From assembly GCA_018401955.1 (NCBI GenBank), contig JAGYJT010000006.1:36702-100701 (forward strand): DNA of 64,000 nt, given 5' to 3'. Position numbers and translations under genes: made by a program. This stretch comes from Chitinophagales bacterium (lineage in GTDB: Bacteria; Bacteroidota; Bacteroidia; Chitinophagales; CAIOSU01). Positions 35,813 through 45,839 of the stretch are shown here, piece by piece. Every line of letters starts with the position of its first letter. Within the stretch, counting starts at the first letter, position 1. The notes below the pieces were generated by a model. That model had not been told where the DNA came from and ran no database searches. It saw nothing but the letters and a program-made list of their open reading frames with translations.

Positions 35813-36790
35813 ATGAAAGTGAAAGATTGGATTATTGATACTTTTAACATCTTTAAAGAGGCTGGCATTAGGTGGGTTAAAGACGATGCCTTTGAAATGA
35901 GCGCTGCCATTGCCTACTATGCCATATTTTCTATTCCTGCATTGTTGGTAATTGTTATTACCATAGCTGGCTGGTTTTTTGGTGAGGATGCAATTACTGG
36001 CAAGGTGGCTGCCGAACTGCAGGGTGTTGTAGGTGCCGAGGCCGCTAAAACAGTTGAAAATGCAATAGCAACCTCCAGCCAGTTTGATGGTAAATGGTAT
36101 GCCGTTATCATTAGTATTGGTACTTTGTTGTTTGGTGCCACAGGAGTGTTTTTCCAGTTGCAAAAATCATTGAACAAGGTTTGGAGCCTAGAGCCAAGGC
36201 CAAAACAGGCCTTGGTAAAAATGCTGCTGGATAGGGCCACAGGCTTAGGCGTTATCCTTATTATAGGTTTTTTATTATTGGTATCACTGGTTCTTACATC
36301 ATTGCTATCAGCCCTAAGCGATTGGATGATGGGTTTTTTGCCAGAGTTTATGACGGTATTGTTCATGGTACTCGATTTTGGCCTGTCGTTCGTGGTAATA
36401 ACCGTATTGTTTGCCTTAATATTTAAACTATTGCCCGATGCGGAGATTCAATGGCGAACGGTTTGGACCGGTGCGGGGCTTACCACATTGCTGTTTTTGA
36501 TAGGTAAGTTCTTATTGGGTCTTTACTTTGGCTTTGTTGATCCCTCATCGGCCTATGGTGCGGCGGGGTCGGTAGTGTTATTATTGCTTTGGATAAACTA
36601 CTCATGCCTGATTGTGATATACGGTGCCGAGTTTACAGAGGTATATTCGCGCCACCGAGGCGATGGCATTAAGCCTTCGCAACATGCCGTGTTTGTTACC
36701 AAAGTAGTAAAGGAGACCAGCAGCCACGCTGAATCTGCGGATAGCAAAGATGCCGAACCCGAGATTGATGCTGAGTGTAAGCCTGATTGA
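35813..36790 (+). CDS. YihY/BrkB-family inner membrane protein
   Basis: A 325-residue protein with about six membrane helices. The family marks EMSAAIAYYAIFSIPALLVIV, GATGVFFQLQKSLNKVW and the C-terminal LLLLWINYSCLIVIYGAEFTEVYSR are all visible, the last two typical of the former ribonuclease BN/BrkB group. The function is unresolved; the family is not a ribonuclease and has been suggested to act in transport or envelope processes. The tail after residue 290 is hydrophilic and acidic. Confidence 0.9.
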   Translation: MKVKDWIIDTFNIFKEAGIRWVKDDAFEMSAAIAYYAIFSIPALLVIVITIAGWFFGEDAITGKVAAELQGVVGAEAAKTVENAIATSSQFDGKWYAVIISIGTLLFGATGVFFQLQKSLNKVWSLEPRPKQALVKMLLDRATGLGVILIIGFLLLVSLVLTSLLSALSDWMMGFLPEFMTVLFMVLDFGLSFVVITVLFALIFKLLPDAEIQWRTVWTGAGLTTLLFLIGKFLLGLYFGFVDPSSAYGAAGSVVLLLLWINYSCLIVIYGAEFTEVYSRHRGDGIKPSQHAVFVTKVVKETSSHAESADSKDAEPEIDAECKPD

Positions 36791-37113
36791 GACGGCTTTT
36801 GCATAACTTAAAATAATAAACCAATTTTCGCGCTGGATGTGACTTGCACTGCAAGATTTACGCGTCGAAATACACCTGTCTAGTCCTTTCTACGGCTATC
36901 GCTTAGATCTGACTGACCTTTTCTAGGAGGGAAGTGATATGTAATTAGAAGGATGACAATTTTAATATTCCCCAATTCTGTTAATTCTGATTCCGACCGA
37001 AAATAATTTCCAACAATACCTGTATCTTTTTTGGGTTAATGTATTATAGCTGGTGAAAAGGGCACAGACGGCTACCTATTGTAAGTCGCAAGCCATTAAA
37101 CAGCTTGAAAACC
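36791..37113. other. Gene-free gap upstream of the sigma factor gene
   Basis: About 320 bases without a credible ORF, RNA gene or strong hairpin. A TATCTTTTTTG stretch near 37022-37032 could contribute a promoter for the sigma factor gene. Confidence 0.4.
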
Positions 37114-37698
37114 ATGTTTGCTATGAACATTCCTAGAACCAACTTGTCGCATACCGCAGCGCCGCCCCCCAGCGAGGCGCAGCTGGTAGCTGCGGCGCAA
37201 AAAGACATCAGCCGCTTTGAGCCATTGTACAACCATTACCACGAGCCGGTAGTGCGTTTTTTGGCGCGTAGGCTTGATGACCAAGACCAGGCCTTTGACC
37301 TCGCCTCGCAGGTATTCCTTAAAGCCATGCAAAACCTAGCTAAGTATGAGCAGCGCGGTTTGCCCTTTGGCTCGTGGTTGTTCCGTATTGCCCGAAACGA
37401 ACTGTATACCTATTTCAAAAAATCGCCAGAAAGCCGCTCGGTAAACATCGAAACCCGTGAAATAGGCACTACCATGGCCGACGAGATGGAAGAAAACAGC
37501 CTTGAGCCATACATGGATAAAATGATTGAGGCCATTGGCGATTTGCCCGAAGACGACCTACAAATGATAGAGATGCGCTACTTTGAAAAGCGACCATATA
37601 AAGAAATAGGTGAGATATTGGACATGACGGAGAACAATGCGAAGGTGAAGACCTACCGCATACTGGAAAAATTGAAGAAGTTAATCTTAGCCAAATAA
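37114..37698 (+). CDS. ECF-type RNA polymerase sigma factor
   Basis: A sigma-70 family factor of about 194 residues. Region 2 is FEPLYNHYHEPVVRFLARRL through DLASQVFLKAMQNLAKY and GSWLFRIARNELYTYFKK; region 4 is LPEDDLQMIEMRYFEKRPYKEIGEILDMTENNAKVKTYR, a helix-turn-helix for the -35 element. There is no sigma region 3, as in ECF factors. Starts at 37114 or 37123 are both possible. The next gene begins 14 bases later and encodes a single-pass membrane protein that could be the cognate regulator, as in many ECF operons. Confidence 0.88.
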   Translation: MFAMNIPRTNLSHTAAPPPSEAQLVAAAQKDISRFEPLYNHYHEPVVRFLARRLDDQDQAFDLASQVFLKAMQNLAKYEQRGLPFGSWLFRIARNELYTYFKKSPESRSVNIETREIGTTMADEMEENSLEPYMDKMIEAIGDLPEDDLQMIEMRYFEKRPYKEIGEILDMTENNAKVKTYRILEKLKKLILAK

Positions 37699-37712
37699 CG
37701 GAGGGTAACACG

Positions 37713-39392
37713 ATGAAAAGAAACATAAACATCAACAAGCCTGAAATGAGCAGCGAGCAAATAGCGGCCCGCCGTGATTTTGGTACTTTGCAACAAGCTT
37801 ATCAGGCAAGCGGGGGCGGCGCAAGCAGCGGCCTCTTTAGCAAAACTATTTACCTGGCCTCTGGGGTTATACTAGTGGCGGTGGGGTTGGCCATTTGGTA
37901 CTTTACCGGTAAAATGGAAGGACCAGAAACCATAGCCGAAACCAGCATAACCACTACGTACGATAGTTTACAATTGGTGGAGACCTTGAGTGTGGTGCAT
38001 GCCCCAATAGAAGGGCTGAATGTAACCTATACCAAGTATATGGTAAACAGCAATACTGGCGATACGCTGGATTATAGTACTGGCAGTAAGATAATGATTC
38101 CCCCTGGGGCTTTTACCGATAGTAATGGTGTAACAGTAACTGGCGATGTAGAACTGCGCTACCGTGAGTTTCATGATGTAGCGGCGTTTTTTGCGGCAGG
38201 TATACCCATGACCTACGATTCGGCTGCGGTACAGTACCATTTCGAGTCGGCGGGCATGTTAGAGATAACTGCTTACCAAAACGGTGAGCGTTTGTATACC
38301 AACCCCACCGCACCCATAAAGGTTGAGATGCGCTCTTATAATGCCAGCACCGAGTTTAACCTATACTCGCTAGAGGAAACCACGGGCGATTGGATGCTGA
38401 AAGGCAAGGATAAGGTAGTGGTTACTGGTGAAGCACCAGCAGGAAGTCAACAGTGGGATGTAGTTGCAATAGAGGAGTTACCGTTTAATCCAGTACAAGT
38501 TGAACTAACGAAAATAAAGAATGAAATAATCGAGTTTAAAAAATCAAAGCCCGTAGCGCCTGTTGAGGCAAATCCAAAGCGCAATCGTTTTGATGTGGAT
38601 GTATCGCCCAATGAGTTTCCAGAGATTGCAGTATACAAGGGGGTTTTCTTTGAAGTATCGAATAAAAACAAGGACTTTAAAGAAGAATGGTACGAGGTTA
38701 TTTGGGAGGATGTAAGCCTTAAACGTATGGACGATAGCCTAAACTACGAGGTAACCTTTACTAAGGGCAAACAGGTAGTAAGCATTTTGGTATACCCCGT
38801 GCTAGAGGGCAAAAACTATGAGGTGGCCAAAAAGAAGTTTGATGATAAGTATGCCGTATACAAAACCAAGCTGCAAGAAAAGCTTGACGAGGAGAAACGG
38901 TTAATAGCCGAATGGGAGGCGGAGCAAAAGCGACTGAAAGATGCTGCCGCTGCCCAACAAAAAAAATGGGAGCAGCAAAGGCTTGCCGTCAATACCGAGC
39001 AAGAAATAAAGAGAATATTTGCGATAGATAAGTTTGGTTTTTGGAACTGCGACTACCCTCAAAACTTACCCAAAGGGGCTTTGGTAAACGCAGAGTTTAT
39101 TGATAGCTCAGGAGCAAAACTTGCCTTTCCTCATCTGTATTTGATGGAGTATGGACGAAATGCTGCGTTCCAATATTGGGGTAAAGCTTTTAATAGGTTT
39201 CAATACAACCCAAACAAAAAGAACATTGTATGGGGCATGACCACCAATGGCGAATTGGCGATATTAAAACCTGGTCAGCTTACGGGTAAGCACGGCGCAG
39301 GTAAAACTAAGTTTGTAATGAATGTATTGGCAGAGCATCCTGTAAGCATTGAGGCATTAAGAGCATTATTAGGAATGGACGAGGCAAGCTGA
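37713..39392 (+). CDS. Single-pass membrane protein paired with ECF sigma factor
   Basis: A 559-residue protein with a roughly 48-residue cytoplasmic N-terminus (containing SSEQIAARRDFGTLQQAYQ), one membrane helix (TIYLASGVILVAVGLAIWYF) and a large periplasmic part. The periplasmic region has beta-rich segments, including IMIPPGAFTDSNGVTVTGDV resembling a ZU5-like fold, a coiled coil near residues 375-430 (KLDEEKRLIAEWEAEQKRLK), and a C-terminal globular domain. The topology and 14-base spacing from the sigma factor gene suggest an anti-sigma or signal-sensing partner, but no known anti-sigma motif is seen. A terminator follows. Confidence 0.65.
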   Translation: MKRNININKPEMSSEQIAARRDFGTLQQAYQASGGGASSGLFSKTIYLASGVILVAVGLAIWYFTGKMEGPETIAETSITTTYDSLQLVETLSVVHAPIEGLNVTYTKYMVNSNTGDTLDYSTGSKIMIPPGAFTDSNGVTVTGDVELRYREFHDVAAFFAAGIPMTYDSAAVQYHFESAGMLEITAYQNGERLYTNPTAPIKVEMRSYNASTEFNLYSLEETTGDWMLKGKDKVVVTGEAPAGSQQWDVVAIEELPFNPVQVELTKIKNEIIEFKKSKPVAPVEANPKRNRFDVDVSPNEFPEIAVYKGVFFEVSNKNKDFKEEWYEVIWEDVSLKRMDDSLNYEVTFTKGKQVVSILVYPVLEGKNYEVAKKKFDDKYAVYKTKLQEKLDEEKRLIAEWEAEQKRLKDAAAAQQKKWEQQRLAVNTEQEIKRIFAIDKFGFWNCDYPQNLPKGALVNAEFIDSSGAKLAFPHLYLMEYGRNAAFQYWGKAFNRFQYNPNKKNIVWGMTTNGELAILKPGQLTGKHGAGKTKFVMNVLAEHPVSIEALRALLGMDEAS

Positions 39393-39420
39393 TTTAACAA
39401 CCGATTCAGAGGCACTTTTC

Positions 39421-39459
39421 AAGGCCAGAACCTAGGGTGGGTTCTGGCCTTCCTTTTTT
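39421..39459 (+). terminator. Intrinsic terminator of the sigma factor operon
   Basis: AAGGCCAGAAC (39421-39431) and GTTCTGGCCTT (39441-39451) form an 11-bp perfect stem around a 9-base loop, followed by CCTTTTTTC. Confidence 0.9.
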
Positions 39460-39546
39460 CTAAAAAAACCGTGCAGTTATTAAAACTTTTTGTCACACTA
39501 TACGTAAAACCACGTAGCTAAACCTCCAACCCCAAAAAGCATTATT

Positions 39547-41984
39547 GTGGATATTAAGTTTAACAAAGGCTTTTCAGATAAGAAAGAGCGAAGCATACAG
39601 CGCATTTTTGTTATAGGCTGCATGGTATACGTAAGCATCGGTTTTGCTTATCAGCTTACCGAGATAAAAGTAAACGATCCGTTTTGGCTGCGTTTTTTAG
39701 TCGGTACATTGGGCCTTATGGCGCTAATCATGACCCGCTTGTCCAGCCATTTTAAAAATTATTTTTCTACGGTGCTGCTCATGACCATGCTCATGTGCAA
39801 TTTGCATTTTTACTACCTCCTTTACATCAACGATTTTGACGCCAACTACCGGCTATCCTTACTGGTAGTAGTCATTACTACCATCATGTTCATCAACTCC
39901 AAGCGGTTACACTTGGTGTACAACCTGTTTACGGTATTGGCGTATGGAGGCTTAATGCTTTATACCGGTCGAACCGATAATGACAGTTTGTTGCTGGGGT
40001 TACTGATTTTGGTAGTGCTGTTGTTCGGCTATCTAAAAAACAGTGATAGGATAGAGGCCTTCCGTTTGGTAAACGAAAACCAGATATTGCTCAATACCGT
40101 AAACAACAACATCTACAACGGCATTTTTCGTATCAATACCAATTTCAGGCTTTTATATGCCAATGATTATTTGGCTCGAATGTTAGGGTATTCCATTACC
40201 GAGGATAGGCTAATTGTGGAAGAGATAAAGCGAGTGTTTCAAAACCATAAACAGATTAACAGAAAGCTTGAAAAGCTTGAATCTATAAAAGATATGGAAG
40301 TATCTTTTTTAAGGAAAGATGGTACTGAATTTTGGGGCCTGATAAACATGTCGCCCATAACAAGTGAGCCAGATGAAGTACCTTTTTATGATGGTACCAT
40401 ACTGGACATTACCGATAAAAAAATTGCCGAGAACGAATTGATGTTGTTTAGTGCAGCTATTGATCATACTCCTACCGGTGTGGTAATAACTGATAGATGG
40501 GGAAAAATTACTTATGCCAATCCTTACTTTACTAAGCTTACAGGTTTTATGATTGATGAAGTATTAGGCACTCGCATCGAAAACTATGGCGTAGTAAACG
40601 ACAATACCAGTGCACGCACCTGGGGCAACTTGATAAGCGGCTCGGTATGGAAGGGCGAGTTGAATTTCCAAAACAAGAAGGGGGATGTGCTTACGGAACT
40701 TACCAGCGTAGCGCCCATAAGAAATGATAAGGGGGAATACAGAATTGACGTATTATTTCACGAAGATATTACCGAGCGTAAACATGCCGAAATAGCTACC
40801 TTAGAAGCCAAGGAAAAGCAGAGGAAGCCACTCGGGCCAAAGAGCAGTTCTTGTCAACTATGAGCCATGAGTTGTGACACCCATGAATTCGGTTATTGGT
40901 ATCAGTAACATATTGTTAGATGAGAACCCAAGGCCCGATCAGGAAGAAAATTTGAACATCCTCAAGTTCTCAGCAATAAATTTATTAGCTATTATCAATG
41001 ATATTCTGACCTTCCAAAATAGAAGCGGGGAAGATGGAGTTTTTGAACGAGGTTTTGATTTGCATTACACCCCTTAATAATATCAAAAGGGCGCATGCAA
41101 TTAAAGCAGAAGAGAAGGGAATAAAAATTAGGTTGCAGGTGGATGAGCGCTTACCCAATATATTAAAGGGTGATGCGTACTGCCTAAACCAGGTGTTGAA
41201 CAACCTTGTGTCTAATGCGGTAAAGTTTACCGAAAACGGTACCAACATCTGCAGGCATTGAAATGAAACCGGAGCGCGGCGTTAAACTAAAGGTAACCAT
41301 AGCCGATAAGCAGGTATAGGTATACCGGCAGACAAGCTTGATTATTATATTTTCCAGAGCTTTGGCAAGCATCAGCCGAAACGGCACAAAGTATGGTGGT
41401 ACTGCCCTGAAAATTCTACCACCAAAAGCCAATTTTATTGCAGGGTGGCGACATTAACGTTTGCAGCAAAATAGGCAAAGGAACTACCTTTACCGTGTAA
41501 TCGGCCTTTATGAGCGCGGTAATGTATTGTATCGCAACGAAAAAGCCTCAATTGCCTGCAGAAAGCAGTGCTCGATAATGTCTGCATATTGTTGGTAGAT
41601 GATAAACCATATCAACCAAAAAGTTGCCATTAAATTTTTGAGTCTGAAAGCCCCAGGTAATCACTGCTGACAATGGCTAAGAGGCTAACAGATACACCGC
41701 TTGGCGATTTTGACTTGATATTGATGGACCTTCAAATGCCGTACGGATGGCCTAGAGGCTACCAACTTTATTAGAAAAATGGATGACCCCGTTGGCGCCA
41801 CCATACCTGTAATTGCCCTTACTGCAGCCGCCATGAACCAAGAACGCGAGCTAGCCCTTAAGCTAGGCGTGCAACGACTACGTTTGTAAACCATTTGTGC
41901 CAGAGGAGCTTATACGATAAGCTCGTTAAATTCTCACTTAAGAGCAAGGAGCAGCTTTATACTAGCCAATGCAATAAAAGGTGA
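39547..41984 (+). pseudogene. Hybrid histidine kinase (7TM-PAS-PAS-HisKA-HATPase-REC), multiply frameshifted
   Basis: The intact first part (39547-about 40815) has several N-terminal membrane helices, then two PAS domains (NIYNGIFRINTNFRLLYAND and HTPTGVVITDRWGKITYANP). The frame then shifts repeatedly. Across frames one reads EEATRAKEQFLSTMSHEL and TPMNSVIGISNILLDE (HisKA with the phospho-His), LNQVLNNLVSNAVKFTENGT (N box), then receiver pieces ILLVDDKPYNQK, LILMDLQMP, PVIALTAAAMNQE and CKPFVPEELY, ending at TGA 41984. The domain order is that of a complete hybrid sensor kinase. At least eight indels in 1.2 kb with otherwise conserved residues suggest sequencing error rather than decay. The start codon is GTG. 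Confidence 0.8.
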
Positions 41985-42100
41985 TAAGGTGAATAGAAAG
42001 AAGGGTAACTTCCTTAAGGTGATGTTTATCAAAAAGGCACATATTAACAATTACAACCAAAGTTGTCGCCTAACTTAGTATTAATTCAAAGGCACATAAC

Positions 42101-43201
42101 TTGAAAGGCAGTAAGCTTATCATTTTCCGCATTATTATATCCCTAGTATGGCTAGCAAACGGGCCTGTTTTGCAACAGGTTGAATCTTGTGCCCGTCACC
42201 AACAAATTGTGGGCGATATATGTAACGGAGTATGCTCGAACTTACCGTTTATCGGGCTGTCTGAGATAGGAATGGCTATTTGATAATCAGCGGCATTAAG
42301 CTCCCGTGAGTGCGCTTATATTTTTCAAATTGCTGTAGTGGTTACCATGAATGTTATCAATTTGTGCTGGTGCCCGATTTATTACTTTGGGGCCGTGCAT
42401 GAATGCCCTATTTGCAATATTGTTTGTTTTGTTTGTAAGGCAGCGAATATTACTGAACCCAAACGCTGAAAGCCCGACGTCATTCCTAAAACCATCCATT
42501 TGCAGTAGAGGCATACTTTAACAGGTCATATTTACTTTTGCCGTGCCCAAAGAACAATTGCAGCCATTATCACCTGATTGCTGCTGGATATATTTAACGA
42601 CACCTATGCCTTTGTAGCATTGGCTATGGTTGAAACCAAAGGGAGTTTAGGCCAAAAGGTTTCCTGGCATTGGTGGCAACGATTTTTATTTAATGGGTCT
42701 GCGCATTTTCGTTAAATATATCAATAACCAAGGCAACAGGCTGCGCGACTTTATATCATCAATCTGGTTACCGATAAAAAAGAAGGTGGAGCTGGTGGCA
42801 ACATCTTTACACACTACAACTATATCGACAACAGATATTATCGAAACCAAAGCTGGCAACACCGTTAAAGTAAAATCAATCGGCTCGGCAATCGATATAG
42901 AGTGGCAATACCTCAATGAAAACGAAGCCCAAATACCTGGGTTGGTTCGCCATTTACCGAGTGGGCAGATGCCCGTAGGTTTTCTTGGTCCATTGCCTTT
43001 ACCTTACTTTCAACGCTGAGAAGAAAGAGGTTTTGATAATTGAAGGCGTATATAGCATCAGGTTCAGCCCATTAAGGTAAACCGCATTAGTGCCATATTT
43101 GATGCGCTGGGTTTGTGCAGGGACCATAAGGTCGCTAGTGCCGTAGTAGAGGATGTACCAGCATTACTGAAAAAGGAAAGCTAGAGCGATGGAAAGGGTA
43201 A
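42101..43201 (+). pseudogene. DoxX-like membrane domain followed by DUF2071 domain, frameshifted
   Basis: Reading across frames, 42101-42440 gives LIIFRIIISLVWLANG, YARTYRLS-like fragments, GLSEIGMAIW, and VVVTMNVI, matching DoxX-like (DoxX_3) four-helix membrane proteins. It continues without a clear stop into LLNPNAESPTSFLK and HPFAVEAYF-like sequence, then PKEQLQPL, AFVALAMVETKG, GLRIFVKYINNQG, NIFTHYNYID, PFTEWADARRF and GKLERWKG before TAA at 43201, which matches DUF2071 (acetoacetate decarboxylase-like superfamily). Whether this is one fused protein or two cannot be decided because of many single-base indels. The function is unknown. Confidence 0.6.
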
Positions 43202-43925
43202 GAGGGCCATATCAAGGCATTGGTAACGTTGTTCGATTTAATTGGCACTTATGTGTTTGCAGTTATTATGCTGGCTTTAGCAATAGCCGCATATTTTCTT
43301 CCCGGTTATTGCAAGTACTTTCTGATAATCTCTTGATAGGGGGCATTTACTTATCACCGTTTCGCTGGTAGTAACTATATTGGGTGTATGGATTTTATCA
43401 AACCTGTATATTTTATATTGGCTTGATAGCATCTCTATCAACCCAGGCGACCATGTGGTGAATATTAATGCAGGCTTTGATGAACCAGTGAACTGCCGGA
43501 AACTTAAGTTCTTCAAAGCAAACTTCACTGTTCTGACTTTACGACCCTGAAAACATACCGAGGTTTCGATTAAAAGGGCACGGAAGGCTTACCCACCATA
43601 CCCCAGCACCTTAACTATTGAAACCACGTACACCATTACATGAAAATTCAGTTGATTGTATTATTGCCACCTTGGCTGCGCACGATACGGGATAATAATG
43701 AGCGTGTTCGATTTTTAAAGGAAGTTTATCGGGTTTTAAAGCCAGACGGGAGGGTAGTGGTAACCGAGCACGGCTGGATGCGGCCAATTTTATTGCATAC
43801 AACTTTGGGGCATCTCCATTTTCATGCAAAGGCAACTTGGCTGGCTAACTTTATGCCGCAGGTTTTACTTTGCACCAAGAAATTAAACCACCTTTATATC
43901 CACCTTTATACTTAGTAAAATGTAA
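43202..43925 (+). pseudogene. Membrane-anchored class I SAM-dependent methyltransferase, frameshifted
   Basis: Fragments in order are GHIKALVTLFDLIGTYVF and AVIMLALAIAAYF (membrane helix), ILSNLYILYWLDSISINPGD, HVVNINAGFDE (a degenerate SAM motif I), then SVDCIIATLAAHEIRDNNER and FLKEVYRVLKPDGRVVVTEH, the hallmark post-motif region of class I methyltransferases, ending FILSKM. Frame changes occur near 43320, 43500, 43545, 43660 and 43785. It directly follows the DUF2071 gene and probably belongs to the same operon. The substrate is unknown; the adjacent adenosylhomocysteinase gene is convergent and recycles the by-product of any methyltransferase. Confidence 0.65.
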
Positions 43926-44300
43926 CTACACCTTAAGGTTATTGGCGTATTGCTGGCAGTGCTGGCCATAGCAAGTGCTATATTTCCACGCCATTTCGAT
44001 TGGAAGATAAGGCTGAGGATTGAGCCTTATTAATAGGCAAATGATGTACGTGCATACCTTATAGCATTGGTGGTACCACATGTATGCCTGTATCACCTCC
44101 GCTAATGAGATGTTAATACTACTCTGGGTAAAAAATATGTTTCGGGCTGTTTGAAAGTTTTTTGTCTACCAGTTATCATAAGAATTCTTTGGTTACTCTT
44201 CGAGTTGTGGAAAGGCAAGATCTTTTGAAACTACTTGTAATGTGGCATTTACTTTCCTTTGGGTTTATTTTATGGGGTGTTTTTATGGGTAGTAGGTGCA
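43926..44300 (+). pseudogene. Small integral membrane protein, frameshifted
   Basis: Fragments read LKVIGVLLAVLAIASAIFPRHFDW, INRQMMYVHTF, GKKICFGLF, SSELWKGK and FLWVYFMGCFYG, implying a protein of about 130 residues with four membrane helices. Two or more indels break the frame. It follows the methyltransferase with almost no gap and seems to be the last gene of that plus-strand set. No function can be assigned. Confidence 0.5.
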
Positions 44301-44315
44301 TTACTGAATCATAAT

Positions 44316-44353
44316 CCAAAACGGCCCCGTCTCAGTTAATCGAGATGGGGCCG
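44316..44353 (-). terminator. Intrinsic terminator after the adenosylhomocysteinase gene
   Basis: On the minus strand CGGCCCCATCTC (44342-44353) pairs with GAGACGGGGCCG (44322-44333), with one mismatch, followed by TTTT. It lies between convergent genes. Confidence 0.85.
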
Positions 44354-44403
44354 CTTGATTTATATAATCAGTTACCAATAACCAGTAACCAATCAACCAA
44401 CTA

Positions 44404-45700
44404 CTAGTAGCGGTAGTACTCAGGCTTGTAAGGGCCATCAACGGTTACGCCTATATAGTCGGCTTGGTCTTGGCTTAGGGTTTCCAACTCAACACCAATT
44501 TTTGCAAGGTGCAAGCGGGCAACCATTTCATCCAAGTGCTTAGGCAATACGAATACTTCGTTAGCGTAGCTTTCGCTATTTTTCCAAAGCTCCAATTGTG
44601 CCAAGGTTTGGTTGGTAAATGAGTTACTCATTACAAACGATGGGTGGCCAGTAGCACAACCAAGGTTTACCAAGCGGCCTTCAGCCAATAGTAGAATGTC
44701 GTTTCCGTCAATGGTATATTTATCAACCTGTGGCTTAATGTTTACGTGAGTGCTGCCGTAGTTCTTCTTCAACCAAGCAACATCAATCTCATTATCAAAG
44801 TGGCCAATGTTACAAACAATAGCTTTGTCTTTCATTAGCTTAAAGTGCTCACCACGGATGATATCTTTATTACCGGTAGCGGTAACTACGATGTCAGCCT
44901 GAGGTAGCGCATTAGCCATAGTTTTTACCGCAAAACCGTCCATTGCAGCCTGTAGGGCACAAATTGGGTCAATCTCGGTAACAATTACGCGAGCACCAGC
45001 ACCACGCAAAGAAGCAGCAGAACCTTTACCTACGTCGCCATAACCAGCAACAAGGGCCACTTTACCAGCCATCATTACGTCAGTAGCGCGGCGGATAGAA
45101 TCTACTAGAGACTCTTTGCAACCATACTTGTTATCAAATTTTGATTTGGTAACCGAATCATTAATGTTGATTGCAGGAACAGGCAAAGTACCCTCTTCAT
45201 GCGCTCGTATAAACGGTGCACACCAGTTGTAGTTTCTTCGCTAATACCATTTTGGATGCCTTTACCAACTCAGGGTAACGATCAAGAACCATATTGGTCA
45301 AGTCACCACCATCATCCAAAAATCGTTAACGGTTGGTTGTCTTCACCAAACAAAGTTTGCTCAATACCAGTCAAATTCTTCTTCTTCGCTCAACTTTCTT
45401 CCATGCATAAACAGCAACACCGGCAGCAGTAACAACAGCCGCAGCGGCATGATCTTGTAGAGAAATGTTAGCTTACTCCATGTAACTTCAGCAATCTAAC
45501 TCAACTAATGTTTCAATCAACACGGCAGTTTGATTGTGGTCATGTGCAAGCAAACTGCTAACATGGGCACCTTTTAAAGGTTTGTCTTTACATATTTTTC
45601 GTGCAAAATAAGTAAGACCTACATCTGGCTGTTTAATTCAATTCTCACGGCCTAGTCTCACAGATATCTTTTACTTTGTACTTTAGTTTAGTAGTTTCAA
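44404..45700 (-). pseudogene. ahcY: Adenosylhomocysteinase with frameshifted N-terminal third
   Basis: The C-terminal 260 residues (44404-45186) are intact: [20 protein letters not shown] (NAD-binding Rossmann motif), [46 protein letters not shown], and the C-terminal [11 protein letters not shown] with the conserved Lys and Tyr. Upstream, several indels break the frame, but fragments KDISLADWGR, EIELAEAEMPGL, KPLKGAHVSSLL, QTAVLIETLVEL, QDHAAAAVV and GDLTNMVLDRYPEL are all in order. Start is near 45700. The enzyme hydrolyses S-adenosylhomocysteine and is central to methylation and sulfur metabolism, so an error in the sequence is more likely than loss. Confidence 0.85.
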
Positions 45701-45839
45701 TGTTTTATGTTTAGTTTCAAATTGATTGCAAAGTTACTGATTAAGCAATGAGATGCAACTATGTAACGATGAATGAGGATGAATTAACAATTGCTTATTA
45801 TTCAAGATAAAGGTTTAGCTATAATAAAACACCTCAGCC

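Noticed and set aside
36791-37113. tRNA or small RNA gene
   Set aside because: No cloverleaf arms, CCA end or strong hairpin could be found by eye.
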